The translations under genes were made by a program, and so were the position numbers. 64,000 nt of DNA, from NCBI GenBank assembly GCA_964481575.1, contig CAYZTR010000004.1, forward strand, positions 21,456-85,455, in the 5' to 3' direction. The stretch comes from UQRS01 sp964481575 (GTDB lineage: Bacteria; Bacillota; Clostridia; Oscillospirales; Acutalibacteraceae). Below are positions 18,804 through 27,578 of this stretch, in pieces; position 1 is the first letter of the stretch, and each line of letters begins with the position of its first letter. The notes beneath the pieces were generated by a model. It saw nothing but the letters and a program-made list of their open reading frames with translations. It was not told the origin of the DNA and ran no database searches.

Positions 18804-20066
18804 TTAGTTATTCGACAAATAAACAATTTCGCCCCGGCAAACCGTGGCTTTTACCTTTCCCTGCAGGGTTCTGCCCTTGAAGGGGGTATTTTTGGATTTC
18901 CCGGCCAGCTGCGCCGGTTCCACCGTCCAGGATACCGACGGATCAAACAAGGTTAGATCAGCCGGTTCACCCTCTGCCAGACTGCCGCCGGGTACGCCCA
19001 GAATCCCGGCCGGAATCAGGCTCATTTTTTCTGCCAGCTGCAGTATACTCAGCAGCCCGGTATCTACCAAAGCCGTGTAGCTGGCAGCCAGGCTGGTTTG
19101 CAACCCAATGACCCCGTTAGGAGCAGCGGCAAAATCGGCCTTTTCGGCAGCGGCATGGGGTGCATGGTCGGTGGCAATGGCGTCAATGGTGCCGTCGGCC
19201 AACCCGGACAGAATGGCCTCCCGGTCGCTGTCCTCCCGCAGGGGAGGATTCATCCGGTAATCCGCATCCTTTCGGTATAATTCCTCATGAGTAAAGGTGA
19301 AATAATGGGGGCCGGTTTCGCAGGTCACCGGCACACCCCTGGCTTTTGCGCGCCGCACCAGCTCCACCGATTCCCCGGTGGAAACATGGCAAATGTGCAC
19401 CGGACAGCCGGTCTGCTCCGCCAGCGTAATCTCCCGCTGAATGGCTTCATATTCCGCCCGGCGGGGCATTCCCTGAAGCCCCAGCTCCGCAGAAACCGCA
19501 CCTTCGTGCATTTTGCCCCCCTTGTCCAGCTCAAAAATCTCCGAATGGGACAAAACAGGCAGGCCCACTGCTCTGGCCTGCACCAAAGCGGCTTTCATCA
19601 AATCGGCAGACATCACCGGCAGCCCATCATCCGACAGGGCAGCAGCGCCGGCAGCTTTCAGGGCAGCAAAATCCGTCAGGGTCTGGCTTTTCATGCCCAG
19701 AGTAATACAGGCAGCCTGATGAAACCGAATGGGCAGCTTTGCACCCCGATTGTTTAGATCTGCCAGAATCGCCGGACTGTCTACCACCGGCGCAGTGTTG
19801 GGCATGGCCACCACCTGAGTCACGCCGCCGGAAACGGCGGCGGCAGCGCCGGAAACCAGATCCTCCTTCTGGGTCTGGCCAGGATCCCGGAAATGGACAT
19901 GCAAATCAATGAGTCCCGGCAGCAAATAGCAACCGGTACCGTCCAGAATTTGCGCCGGGTCAGCAAAAGGGGTGGCAATCCGGCCACCGTCCACATAAAT
20001 ATCCTGCTGCTGTACTGTGCCGGCGGCGGGATCCACCACCGTGGCGCCGGTAATTTTCAGTTTCAT
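18804..20066 (-). CDS. pyrC: Dihydroorotase
   Basis: Class I dihydroorotase of the amidohydrolase superfamily, 420 residues, cyclising carbamoyl-aspartate. The zinc motif DLHVHFRDPG, the MPNTAP loop, the HICHVST metal site and ATDHAPH are all present. It is the first pyr gene in the transcription direction after ydcF. No aspartate carbamoyltransferase or pyrE is visible, so the pathway genes are split between this cluster and other loci. Confidence 0.95.
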   Translation of the reverse strand: MKLKITGATVVDPAAGTVQQQDIYVDGGRIATPFADPAQILDGTGCYLLPGLIDLHVHFRDPGQTQKEDLVSGAAAAVSGGVTQVVAMPNTAPVVDSPAILADLNNRGAKLPIRFHQAACITLGMKSQTLTDFAALKAAGAAALSDDGLPVMSADLMKAALVQARAVGLPVLSHSEIFELDKGGKMHEGAVSAELGLQGMPRRAEYEAIQREITLAEQTGCPVHICHVSTGESVELVRRAKARGVPVTCETGPHYFTFTHEELYRKDADYRMNPPLREDSDREAILSGLADGTIDAIATDHAPHAAAEKADFAAAPNGVIGLQTSLAASYTALVDTGLLSILQLAEKMSLIPAGILGVPGGSLAEGEPADLTLFDPSVSWTVEPAQLAGKSKNTPFKGRTLQGKVKATVCRGEIVYLSNN

Positions 20067-20092
20067 AAACTACTCCTTATTCCATTCTGTGG

Positions 20093-20863
20093 CTATTGTA
20101 CCAAATAAGCCTTGGTCACTGCTAATATCTCTCTGGCCAGGCTGGCCTCCAGCATATACCAGGGCGTGTCAGTCGGCAAATTTCCCACCACAAACAGTCC
20201 AGCCCGCCGGGCCAGCAATCCGCTGCGGTACAGGTGATAGCCATCGGATACAATAATATATTGTTGGGGAAGATCCACTTCCCGGGCCAGTTCTTCTGAA
20301 AACCGCAGATTCTCCATAGTGGTTGCAGCCTGTTCCTCCTGAAAAATTCGACTTTCTGCAACACCGCAATCCAAAAGATACTGTGCCATAACCTGTGCCT
20401 CAGATACCGGCTCATCCGACCCATGACCGCCGGATACGATACAGAGGGCATCCGGGTTTTCTTTTAAGTAAGCGGCCGCAGCATCCAAACGCCGAGCCAA
20501 CATCAGACTGGGGCGCTGATCATACACCCGACACCCCAACACCACAACCGTATAAACTCCCTCTTGGGGTGGCTGGGTAAGGGTCGGCGTCAAAATCAAT
20601 CCGGTAACAATACCGCTAAAAGCAAACCAAATCCCCAATACAAAAACCAGTAAGCGGTACCAAATGCGGCCTCGTGTCCCTTGTCGCTTTTTCCGGAGCC
20701 ACGGCCAATACCAACAAAGCGGTAGCGGCAGGCAGGTCACCAGAGTAACCAATGTTCCAATGCCAAAAACACCCAACAGGAAGGGCAGCAAAGACCAAAT
20801 CATTAAAACAGCGAATAGTGCTGTCAAAATTCCTTGCAGAAATCTACAAGCCCGAACAGACAT
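20093..20863 (-). CDS. YdcF/SanA-like DUF218 membrane protein
   Basis: 256 residues. Three hydrophobic segments occupy about residues 8-52 and 70-92, then the DUF218 domain begins with VVVLGCRV and continues with SGGHGSDEPVSEA and a conserved Tyr-His segment (SDGYHLYRS). Family members act in envelope or membrane homeostasis with poorly defined chemistry. It lies between argS and pyrC with tight spacing (5 and 26 nt), so it is co-transcribed. The domain after the helices should be extracytoplasmic. Confidence 0.85.
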   Translation of the reverse strand: MSVRACRFLQGILTALFAVLMIWSLLPFLLGVFGIGTLVTLVTCLPLPLCWYWPWLRKKRQGTRGRIWYRLLVFVLGIWFAFSGIVTGLILTPTLTQPPQEGVYTVVVLGCRVYDQRPSLMLARRLDAAAAYLKENPDALCIVSGGHGSDEPVSEAQVMAQYLLDCGVAESRIFQEEQAATTMENLRFSEELAREVDLPQQYIIVSDGYHLYRSGLLARRAGLFVVGNLPTDTPWYMLEASLAREILAVTKAYLVQ

Positions 20864-20868
20864 TGGCG

Positions 20869-22614
20869 TTACATGCTTTCAGGCGCATCAATTTTCAGCA
20901 TATCCAGAACGATCTTAATTACATCCCGCACCAGCAGACACAAAGTCAGCCGGGCCTGCATCAGGGAGGCATCCTCCACCCGCACCTTACAGGCGCTGTA
21001 GAATTTATGGAACAGGGTGGCCAAATCGTAAACATAGGCTGTCATGCTGGCCGGGTCGTAATGTTTGGCGGCGGTAATGATCCGGCCGGTCAGGCCTGAC
21101 AAATGGCGGATCAGCTCCCGCTCTTCCGGTGCGGTCAACAGTTTCAGCTCTGCATCGGTCACCGGGCGGGGCTCCACCCCGTCACCGGCCAGCTTTTTCA
21201 AAATACTGTAAATCCGGGCATGGGCGTACTGGCAATAGTAGACCGGATTCTGGGAGGATTGCTCCACTGCCAGATCCAGATCAAAGTCCATCTGACTGCC
21301 AGCTTCCCGCATATTGAACAGAAACCGAGCGGCCGAAACGGGAATTTCCTCCAACAAATCAGTTAATGTAATGGATTTTCCCGTTCGCTTGGACATCCGA
21401 ACCACTTCTCCACCCCGCACCAGGCGCACCAGCTGCATCAGCACCACATCCAGCCGGGAGGAATCAATACCCAACGCCGCCAGGGCCCCCTTCATCCGGG
21501 CCACATGTCCGTGATGGTCGGCGCCCCAGATGTCAATGGCCTTGTCAAAGCCACGAACCTCCAGCTTGTTCCGGTGATATGCAATATCAGCGGCGAAATA
21601 GGTGGGGTTGCCGTTGGCCCGGATCAAAACATCGTCCTTCAGCTCCAGTTTGTCTATCTCTTCCTGGGACTTGCCAGCCTTTTTCAGTATCTCGGTCTGC
21701 ACCTGGATGTTTTTGTACCACAGAGCCCCGTCCTTTTCGTAGGTCATGCCCCGCTCTTTCAGCAAATCAATAACCTGTGCCACCTCCCCGTCAGCGTGCA
21801 GATCACTTTCGGGGAACCATGTATCGTAGGTAATACGGTACGTATCCATGGTTTTGTGCATGGCTTCAATGTTCAGGGGCAGGGCATAATCCACCAAAGC
21901 CTTGGAACGCTCCTCCTCGGTTTTACACATGTATGCGTCGCCGTAAATCTCAGCAAAGGCTTTCGCCAAATCGAGAATATCCAGTCCCTGATAGCAGCTT
22001 TCCGGCAGAGGATGGGCTTCCTCCCCCTCAAAAATCTGCTGATACCGAACGGAAAGGGACAGCCCGAATTTGGCAATCTGGTTCCCGGCGTCATTGATGA
22101 GAAATTCCCGGGACACATCGTACCCGGCAAAATCCAGAACGGCGGCCAGGCAATCCCCCATGGCGCCGCCCCGAGCGTTGCCCATGTGCATGGGGCCGGT
22201 AGGATTGGCCGAGACAAATTCCACATTGACCCGGGTGCCTTTGCCGTAGTCGCTGCGGCCGTAATCCTTGCCGCAGGCCATAATATCCCGGAGAATGGCA
22301 ACATAATAATTCTCCGACAAAAAGACATTCATAAATCCTGGCCCGGCGATTTCCACCCGATCCACATAAGTCCCGGCAGTATCCACATGCTTCAGTAACG
22401 TTTCGGCAATTTTCCGGGGCGCACTGCGCAGGGGCTTGGCCCACACCATAGCGGCGTTAACGGCAAAATCCCCGTGACTCCGGTCATTTGGCACCTCCAC
22501 GTGAAAGGCCGGCAGCGCTTCCCCCGGAAGCTCCCCGGCGGCAACCGCACGACCGGCGGCCGCCAAAATCAATTCCTTTACCTGATTTTCAGTTTCCATC
22601 ACTACTTTTGACAT
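20869..22614 (-). CDS. argS: Arginyl-tRNA synthetase
   Basis: 581 residues. Class Ia signatures: ANPTGPMHMGNARGG (HIGH-like) and MSKRTGKS (KMSKS-like). The N-terminal Add1 domain and C-terminal anticodon-binding DALR domain (ends near SACKVRVEDASLMQARL) are present. ATG 22614 was preferred over an upstream GTG at 22650, although the ribosome site is weak. It follows the DUF1934 (ywiB) gene, the same neighbour as in Bacillus. Confidence 0.95.
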   Translation of the reverse strand: MSKVVMETENQVKELILAAAGRAVAAGELPGEALPAFHVEVPNDRSHGDFAVNAAMVWAKPLRSAPRKIAETLLKHVDTAGTYVDRVEIAGPGFMNVFLSENYYVAILRDIMACGKDYGRSDYGKGTRVNVEFVSANPTGPMHMGNARGGAMGDCLAAVLDFAGYDVSREFLINDAGNQIAKFGLSLSVRYQQIFEGEEAHPLPESCYQGLDILDLAKAFAEIYGDAYMCKTEEERSKALVDYALPLNIEAMHKTMDTYRITYDTWFPESDLHADGEVAQVIDLLKERGMTYEKDGALWYKNIQVQTEILKKAGKSQEEIDKLELKDDVLIRANGNPTYFAADIAYHRNKLEVRGFDKAIDIWGADHHGHVARMKGALAALGIDSSRLDVVLMQLVRLVRGGEVVRMSKRTGKSITLTDLLEEIPVSAARFLFNMREAGSQMDFDLDLAVEQSSQNPVYYCQYAHARIYSILKKLAGDGVEPRPVTDAELKLLTAPEERELIRHLSGLTGRIITAAKHYDPASMTAYVYDLATLFHKFYSACKVRVEDASLMQARLTLCLLVRDVIKIVLDMLKIDAPESM

Positions 22615-22678
22615 ACTGTTATTTCCCTGCTTTCCTGAAACGAAATTCACCGAACAGGCCGAAGCCCTGTCCGGCGTC

Positions 22679-23095
22679 TCATTTTACCGTAATTTTTAAT
22701 GTGTTTCGGCTGAGCATAGCCATGTTGGCGTCAATGGTATAACTGAGGGAGAGACTCCCACCCGACTCCGTCAGCCGATTTTCCATATTTTCTCCGTAGA
22801 CCCCGATCATCAAATCCCCGTAAGGGGTTTCATAGCGGCAAAGTTCCCGCTGTCCCCTGGTCACAGTCAAACGGGTCTGGCTGCCGCCGGATCGCTGCAT
22901 CACCAGGGATTCCTCCCCCTGAATTTTCAAGGTAGTGGTCACCGGCGTATCATATTCCCCTTCGGCTTCCTCATAGATCAGGTAGATTTTTCCGTTTTTC
23001 TCCCCGATCTTTCCAACGGTGGTCAGCCGGATCTCCTCCGGCAATTCCTCCCCCAGAGTCTGGGAGCCGAGAATATCAATTAAGACTTCCTTCAT
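22679..23095 (-). CDS. DUF1934 (YwiB-like) beta-barrel protein
   Basis: 138 residues with alternating beta-strand character, matching YwiB, a calycin-like barrel protein conserved next to argS in Firmicutes. Characteristic blocks are YLIYEEAE near residue 38, TTLKI and the C-terminal LSYTIDANM. The function is unknown. It is 14 nt after murI and about 64 nt before argS. Confidence 0.85.
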   Translation of the reverse strand: MKEVLIDILGSQTLGEELPEEIRLTTVGKIGEKNGKIYLIYEEAEGEYDTPVTTTLKIQGEESLVMQRSGGSQTRLTVTRGQRELCRYETPYGDLMIGVYGENMENRLTESGGSLSLSYTIDANMAMLSRNTLKITVK

Positions 23096-23109
23096 ACGCG
23101 CACCTATTA

Positions 23110-23922
23110 TCAGTACTTGGTAATCTCTACGGTGGTGACCCGGTCTCCGATATCCTGTCCCAGCAAAATCTTGGCTACGTCGGCAAAGGATTTAGGCCGG
23201 TCAGAAACATAAAAGGTCTCGCTGCCCTGTTCCCGGCCGGAACGCAACCCGTAGGTCTCCATAAAATCGGCGGCTGTATTGGCCGCGGTAAGTCCGGTAT
23301 TGATAAGGGTCACCTGCGGCCCCATAAATTCCGCAATAAAAGGAGCCAGCACCGGGTAATGGGTACATCCTAAGATCAGGGTATCGATGTCCTTTTCCTT
23401 CAAAGGAGACAGGTACCGCCGCACCGTTTCCGCTGTAACGCTGTCCCCGGGAGTAATCCACCCAGCCTCCACCAGAGGAACGAACAATGGACAGTCAATA
23501 CTAAACACCTGGGCATCCGGCCGCAGGGACAGGATCCGGGCTTCATAAGCACCGGAATGAATGGTGGCGCTGGTGCCGATGACACCGATGCGCCCTGTCC
23601 GGGTGCCGACCACAGCCGCCTCCGCCGCCGGAGATACCACTTCAATAAAGGGAACCGGCAATGCCGCGCCGGTATGGCTGGCCACCGAGCTGACAGTACC
23701 GCAAGCGGCAATGATCATCTTGACCCCTTGGGACAACAAAAAGTGCTCATCCTGCCGGGCATACTGGGTAATGGTTTCAGGACTTCTGGAACCATAAGGC
23801 ACCCGGCCGGTATCGCCGAAATAAATTAAATCCTCTCCCGGCAGCACCTTAACAAACTCCCGCAAAACCGTAAGTCCACCTAGGCCGGAATCGAAAATAC
23901 CAATGGGCCTGTCATCGGCCAT
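23110..23922 (-). CDS. murI: Glutamate racemase
   Basis: Makes D-glutamate for peptidoglycan. 270 residues with IGIFDSGLGGLT at the N-terminus, YFGDTGRVPYG, and the second catalytic cysteine motif GCTHYP. The first catalytic motif reads ACGTVS instead of the common ACNTAS; the cysteine is kept but the following Asn is Gly. It is the first gene of the run through pyrD. A palindrome at 23957-23979 lies in the AT-rich region upstream. Confidence 0.92.
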   Translation of the reverse strand: MADDRPIGIFDSGLGGLTVLREFVKVLPGEDLIYFGDTGRVPYGSRSPETITQYARQDEHFLLSQGVKMIIAACGTVSSVASHTGAALPVPFIEVVSPAAEAAVVGTRTGRIGVIGTSATIHSGAYEARILSLRPDAQVFSIDCPLFVPLVEAGWITPGDSVTAETVRRYLSPLKEKDIDTLILGCTHYPVLAPFIAEFMGPQVTLINTGLTAANTAADFMETYGLRSGREQGSETFYVSDRPKSFADVAKILLGQDIGDRVTTVEITKY

Positions 23923-23956
23923 AAAAAATCAAATCCTTCCAAAAAAGCTATAATCA

Positions 23957-23979
23957 ACCTATTTTATTATAATATAGGT
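23957..23979. promoter_or_regulatory. AT-rich 23-bp near-palindrome upstream of murI
   Basis: ACCTAT and ATAGGT arms flank an AT core; 20 of 23 positions are symmetric. A TATAAT on the minus strand lies inside it. It could be an operator over the murI promoter or simply a promoter AT box. No -35 of good quality was found. Confidence 0.35.
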
Positions 23980-24118
23980 CATTTTATCATATTTTCCCGG
24001 CAGTTGCAAGAAATCCCAGCAAGATTTATAGCGGTTTCTCTGATATTTTTTCCGCGCCGTCAAAAAATAACGAAGGAAACCGCAACAGCGAAAAAAATAA
24101 AAAGAAAGGGGTGGTATT

Positions 24119-24571
24119 ATGGAGGGCAGTTTGCCGGAAAATGCAGTGATATTCAGCACCGGCGCGGTGGGATACGGTCTCATTGAGGTGGCCTTTCGGG
24201 GCATAACCCATCCAAGCATGCTGCTGGCCGGGGGAATCAGTCTGATTTCCCTGGGGGCAGTAAACCGGCGCATGCGGGGGCAGCCTCTCCTGTTTCGTGG
24301 AGTAGCCGGCAGTGCCGTCATAACATCGGTAGAGCTGCTATTCGGGGAGATCTTTAACCGGCTGTTGGGGCTGAAGGTCTGGGATTACAGCGCCATGCCC
24401 TTGAATTTTCAGGGACAAATCTGTCTGCCATTTTCCCTGATCTGGGGCTTTCTCTCCCTGGCAGCCATGGCTCTGGATGTATTTTTGCGGCGGCGATTCC
24501 GCTGTCCCGGCTATTTTTTACAGAAAACCGGCACCAAATCCGAAAAAGCTCCCGCCGGCCAGACCGTTTAA
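24119..24571 (+). CDS. Small multi-spanning membrane protein, putative CmpB-type ABC permease family
   Basis: 150 residues with about four hydrophobic helices. The block FGEIFNRLLGLKVWDYSA followed by PLNFQGQICL is typical of the PF06541-type 'putative ABC transporter, CmpB' family. The biochemical role is not established, and family members often occur without an ATPase gene, as here. The start is supported by an AG-rich site (AAAGGGGTGG) just upstream. It is monocistronic, between divergent murI and the 5S gene. Confidence 0.75.
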   Translation: MEGSLPENAVIFSTGAVGYGLIEVAFRGITHPSMLLAGGISLISLGAVNRRMRGQPLLFRGVAGSAVITSVELLFGEIFNRLLGLKVWDYSAMPLNFQGQICLPFSLIWGFLSLAAMALDVFLRRRFRCPGYFLQKTGTKSEKAPAGQTV

Positions 24572-24622
24572 TCGAATTTCCGGAACGCAAGAAAATTTTT
24601 TTGAAAAAATTAGAAAAAACAC

Positions 24623-24651
24623 TTGCATTTTGCAAAAAGGTGTGATATATT
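24623..24651 (+). promoter_or_regulatory. Promoter of the isolated 5S rRNA gene
   Basis: TTGCAT (24623-24628), 17 nt, TATATT (24646-24651). The predicted start is 15-20 nt before the 5S sequence. Confidence 0.65.
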
Positions 24652-24674
24652 ATTTTTTGCATTGAGGAAATGCA

Positions 24675-24791
24675 GTTGGTGCCAATGACGTTGAGGGTCC
24701 ACCTGTTCCCATCCCGAACACAGAAGTTAAGCTCAACGGTGCCGAAGATACTTGGAGGGCAGCCTCCCGGGAAAATAGGGCGATGCCAACA
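24675..24791 (+). rRNA. rrf: 5S ribosomal RNA, isolated copy
   Basis: About 117 nt with conserved 5S blocks: TGTTCCCATCCCGAACACAG (loop B/helix III), AAGTTAAGC, and the terminal helix formed by GTTGGTGCC and GATGCCAAC. No 16S, 23S or tRNA gene adjoins it. It has its own promoter and terminator. Confidence 0.95.
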
Positions 24792-24801
24792 CATGACAAA
24801 G

Positions 24802-24828
24802 CAGTCATCCAATAGGGTGGCTGTTTTT
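24802..24828 (+). terminator. Terminator of the 5S gene
   Basis: Short hairpin (CAGTCATCC / GGTGGCTG with a wobble and a bulge) followed by five T. Confidence 0.75.
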
Positions 24829-24972
24829 ATTTTTCCAAAATATTCTCCTTTCCCTGCATTCTCCCCCTGCGGAACCGCTCCTCACTCGGTTCCGCTTTTT
24901 GTTTGCCAAAAAACAAACCACCATCTGCTGTTCACGCACCCGGATACATCTGTAATTTTCCGCTGCAAACGG

Positions 24973-25001
24973 TTGCCATTCCCGACAAATTTTGCTATAA
25001 T
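24973..25001 (+). promoter_or_regulatory. Strong promoter of the AI-2E family permease
   Basis: TTGCCA (24973-24978), 17 nt, consensus TATAAT (24996-25001). GGAGGTG follows at 25022. Confidence 0.7.
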
Positions 25002-25036
25002 AATGTAATAGTATAGAATCCGGAGGTGTACGCAGG

Positions 25037-26347
25037 TTGAAAAACCGTATGAAACGTTACAAAACATTCATTGTCTGGTTTTTATTTATCCTGGCAGTTC
25101 TGGTTGCCAATAAGCTCATTTCCCGGGTACGGGAGCTGGGGGTCTTTTTTAATACCCTTGGCCAGGTACTGATGCCCTTTATCGTAGGCTTCATCATTGC
25201 CTTTGTGCTTTCCATTCCGGCCCGCAAACTGGAAGGCCTGTTTTTAAAAAGCAAGCGGCCCTTCCTGCTAAAAAGGGCCCGGGGGTTCTCGGTTCTCATT
25301 GTTTACCTGATTTTCTTTGGGATCGTAAGCACCATTCTGGGGTTTGCCATCCCCTGGATTGCAGGAAATGTCATTTCCCTGGTGAAAAATGTCCCCACCT
25401 ATTACAACACCGTGGTGGATTTTGTCAACGGGCATATTACTGATTCCACCATCGCCGGCATTAACATTTCCGCTCTGCTGGAAACCATCACCCCCCAGAA
25501 GGTTTTGGCCAATTTCGACATGTCCTCCATCACCTCTTATGCGTCCGGCGTTTTTAAATTCGGTTCCGGCGTGGTCAAGGTCTTTATTGCTGTCATCATT
25601 TCCATCTATATGCTCCTGGGGAAGGAATCTATTCTTCGGGCCTTGAAACAGCTAATTGGCCTGGTGATTCCCAAGAGGGGGCAGCAAGTTCTCTTTCATT
25701 ACGGCCAGGTCATCTGCGACACCTTTTATAAGTACATTTACGGCCAGTGCCTAGACGCCTGCATTCTGGGAGCAGCCTGCATCCTGGTATTTACCCTGAT
25801 CGGGGTACCCTACGGTGCCCTGTTGGGCATCTGTGTGGGGCTGGCCAACTTGATTCCCTATTTTGGCGCCATTCTTTCGGGCATCGGCGTGGCCGTCTTT
25901 ACCCTCATCGCCAGTGGGCCTTTGAAAGCCATCATTGTTGCGGTAGCCATTCTGGTGATTCAGCAAATCGACGGCAACATTATGCAACCAAAAATTGTGG
26001 GTAGCAACGTGGGAATCAAACCCCTTTACGTTTTGTTGGCCATTACGGTGGGCGGCGGATTTTTCGGCGTTCCCGGCATGATCATCGGCGTACCCACTAT
26101 CTCAGTTCTGCGAACCATGGTGTTGGATCTTATCACCTACAAAGAACAGAAAAATGCGTCGGCAGAAGCAGCAACACCTACACCGATGCAAACCGCCGTG
26201 GGAAACGCTGCTGAAGCAGCAGAACATATTGTCCGGCATGTAATGCAAACAGCACAGATTGACCCGGAAGAAGCCGATGAAACAGAGCCGCAACCGGATG
26301 GAACCGGCAAATCGGCGGTAGAAACCGACACACAGGAGAAACTCTGA
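25037..26347 (+). CDS. AI-2E family transporter (PerM/YtvI-like)
   Basis: 436-residue polytopic membrane protein with about seven to eight helices. The family signatures are the C-terminal GVPYGALLGICVGLANLIPYFG and QQIDGNIMQPKIVGS, then a cytoplasmic acidic tail (about residues 375-436) rich in Ala, Glu and Thr. Family members are assigned to quorum-signal, Na+/H+ or small-molecule export; the substrate here is unknown. UUG at 25037 was chosen because GGAGGTG ends 8 nt before it; ATG at 25049 would be 20 nt away. It is monocistronic with its own promoter and terminator. Confidence 0.9.
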   Translation: MKNRMKRYKTFIVWFLFILAVLVANKLISRVRELGVFFNTLGQVLMPFIVGFIIAFVLSIPARKLEGLFLKSKRPFLLKRARGFSVLIVYLIFFGIVSTILGFAIPWIAGNVISLVKNVPTYYNTVVDFVNGHITDSTIAGINISALLETITPQKVLANFDMSSITSYASGVFKFGSGVVKVFIAVIISIYMLLGKESILRALKQLIGLVIPKRGQQVLFHYGQVICDTFYKYIYGQCLDACILGAACILVFTLIGVPYGALLGICVGLANLIPYFGAILSGIGVAVFTLIASGPLKAIIVAVAILVIQQIDGNIMQPKIVGSNVGIKPLYVLLAITVGGGFFGVPGMIIGVPTISVLRTMVLDLITYKEQKNASAEAATPTPMQTAVGNAAEAAEHIVRHVMQTAQIDPEEADETEPQPDGTGKSAVETDTQEKL

Positions 26348-26409
26348 ATTCGGGTATCTCGTTAGCATTTCCTAGGCCGCTGTGATTATCAAATCTCAAA
26401 TTGTAAAAG

Positions 26410-26454
26410 AAGGCTGACCAAACGATGTTTTTGCATCGTATGGTCAGCCTTTTA
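26410..26454. terminator. Bidirectional terminator between the AI-2E permease and mutY
   Basis: Long hairpin: AAGGCTGACCA plus inner ACGATG pairs with GCATCGT and TGGTCAGCCTT around a T-rich loop. T or A tracts occur at both outer ends. Confidence 0.85.
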
Positions 26455-26478
26455 TCGTATGCGTCAGTCTTTTATCCC

Positions 26479-27558
26479 TTACTCCTCAGCCGTAGCGATT
26501 GGAATAAACTGCCGAAAAGCGGTGGGTAAAGGGTAATCTTCCGGAAGTCCCCAGGTGAAATCGCCGCCTTGTTCCCCACAGGGAATATAAAAGCAGCGCA
26601 TTTCCCATTCCATGTGGGTGAAAATATGATTCCGTTCCAACATCCTGGTCAAGGTCAAGGGATGCAGCCCCAACCGGGCGGCATGCTCCAGCGCCTCCCC
26701 CTCCGACAAAAATCCGGACGTCTCGGGTAGCTGCCACAGACCGGCCAGTAATCCGGCCTGTTGCCGCTTGCAAAGAGCTACCTGCTCCCCCACCGTAAAA
26801 TAAAAGACGGTTTTCTTCTCCCGCTTCCGGGGCCGTTTGGGGCTTTTCACCGGCAGCTGCAGGACAGTTCCCTTAGCACGGGCAGTACAAAACTCACCCA
26901 GTGGGCATTCCTGACACAGTGGCTGGCCATTTGGCAGGCAGACCGTAGCCCCCAGCTCCATCAAACTCTGGGTAAACTCCCGACAGTTTCCCTTCGGATA
27001 CACCGGACAAAGCCCCTCCTCCATAGCTTGCTTCACCGCCGGAACATCAATGGGAGCATGACAATTGGCCACCCGGGTCAAAACCCGCAGCACATTGCCG
27101 TCCACCGCCGGGGTGGGAGTATCAAAGCAAGTGGAACAAATAGCCCCAGCAGTATAAGCGCCGATACCAGGCAGTGCCAGCACCGCCTGGTAGTCCCTGG
27201 GAAACATCCCGGCATGCTGCTCCAGGATAACCCGGGCAGCCTTTTGCAGGTTTCTGGCTCGGTTATAATACCCCAGACCTTCCCATAGCTTCAACAACTG
27301 CTGTTCCGGCACATTGGCCAAACTTTGCAGGTCCGGCAGGGCATCCAAAAAACGGGTATAGTATCCTTTTACCGCCTCCACCCGGGTTTGTTGCAGCATA
27401 ATTTCCGACAGCCACACCCGGTAAGGATCCCTGGTATGCCGCCAGGGCAAATCCCGGGCATGATCGGCAAACCAGGGTAACAAAAGGGCCGGCAGTCTTT
27501 CATAGACTGCCGGATCCTGCAATTTTTTCAATTCCGGCATCCCTACAGTTTCTTTCAT
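26479..27558 (-). CDS. mutY: A/G-specific adenine glycosylase
   Basis: Removes adenine mispaired with 8-oxoguanine. 359 residues. The helix-hairpin-helix LPGIGAYTAGAI and catalytic Asp (PAVDGNVLRV) are present. Four Cys of the [4Fe-4S] loop lie at VCLPNGQPLCQECPLGEFC, and the C-terminal NUDIX-like domain ends near the stop. ATG 27558 was preferred over 27564 because AAAGGA ends 6 nt before it and abuts the other. It is the last gene of the nifS operon. Confidence 0.94.
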   Translation of the reverse strand: MKETVGMPELKKLQDPAVYERLPALLLPWFADHARDLPWRHTRDPYRVWLSEIMLQQTRVEAVKGYYTRFLDALPDLQSLANVPEQQLLKLWEGLGYYNRARNLQKAARVILEQHAGMFPRDYQAVLALPGIGAYTAGAICSTCFDTPTPAVDGNVLRVLTRVANCHAPIDVPAVKQAMEEGLCPVYPKGNCREFTQSLMELGATVCLPNGQPLCQECPLGEFCTARAKGTVLQLPVKSPKRPRKREKKTVFYFTVGEQVALCKRQQAGLLAGLWQLPETSGFLSEGEALEHAARLGLHPLTLTRMLERNHIFTHMEWEMRCFYIPCGEQGGDFTWGLPEDYPLPTAFRQFIPIATAEE

Positions 27559-27578
27559 ATACATTCCTTTCTATTGTA

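Noticed and set aside
24670..25008. 112-codon + strand frame over the 5S rRNA
   Set aside because: It begins inside the 5S sequence and crosses its terminator and the next promoter; not a gene.
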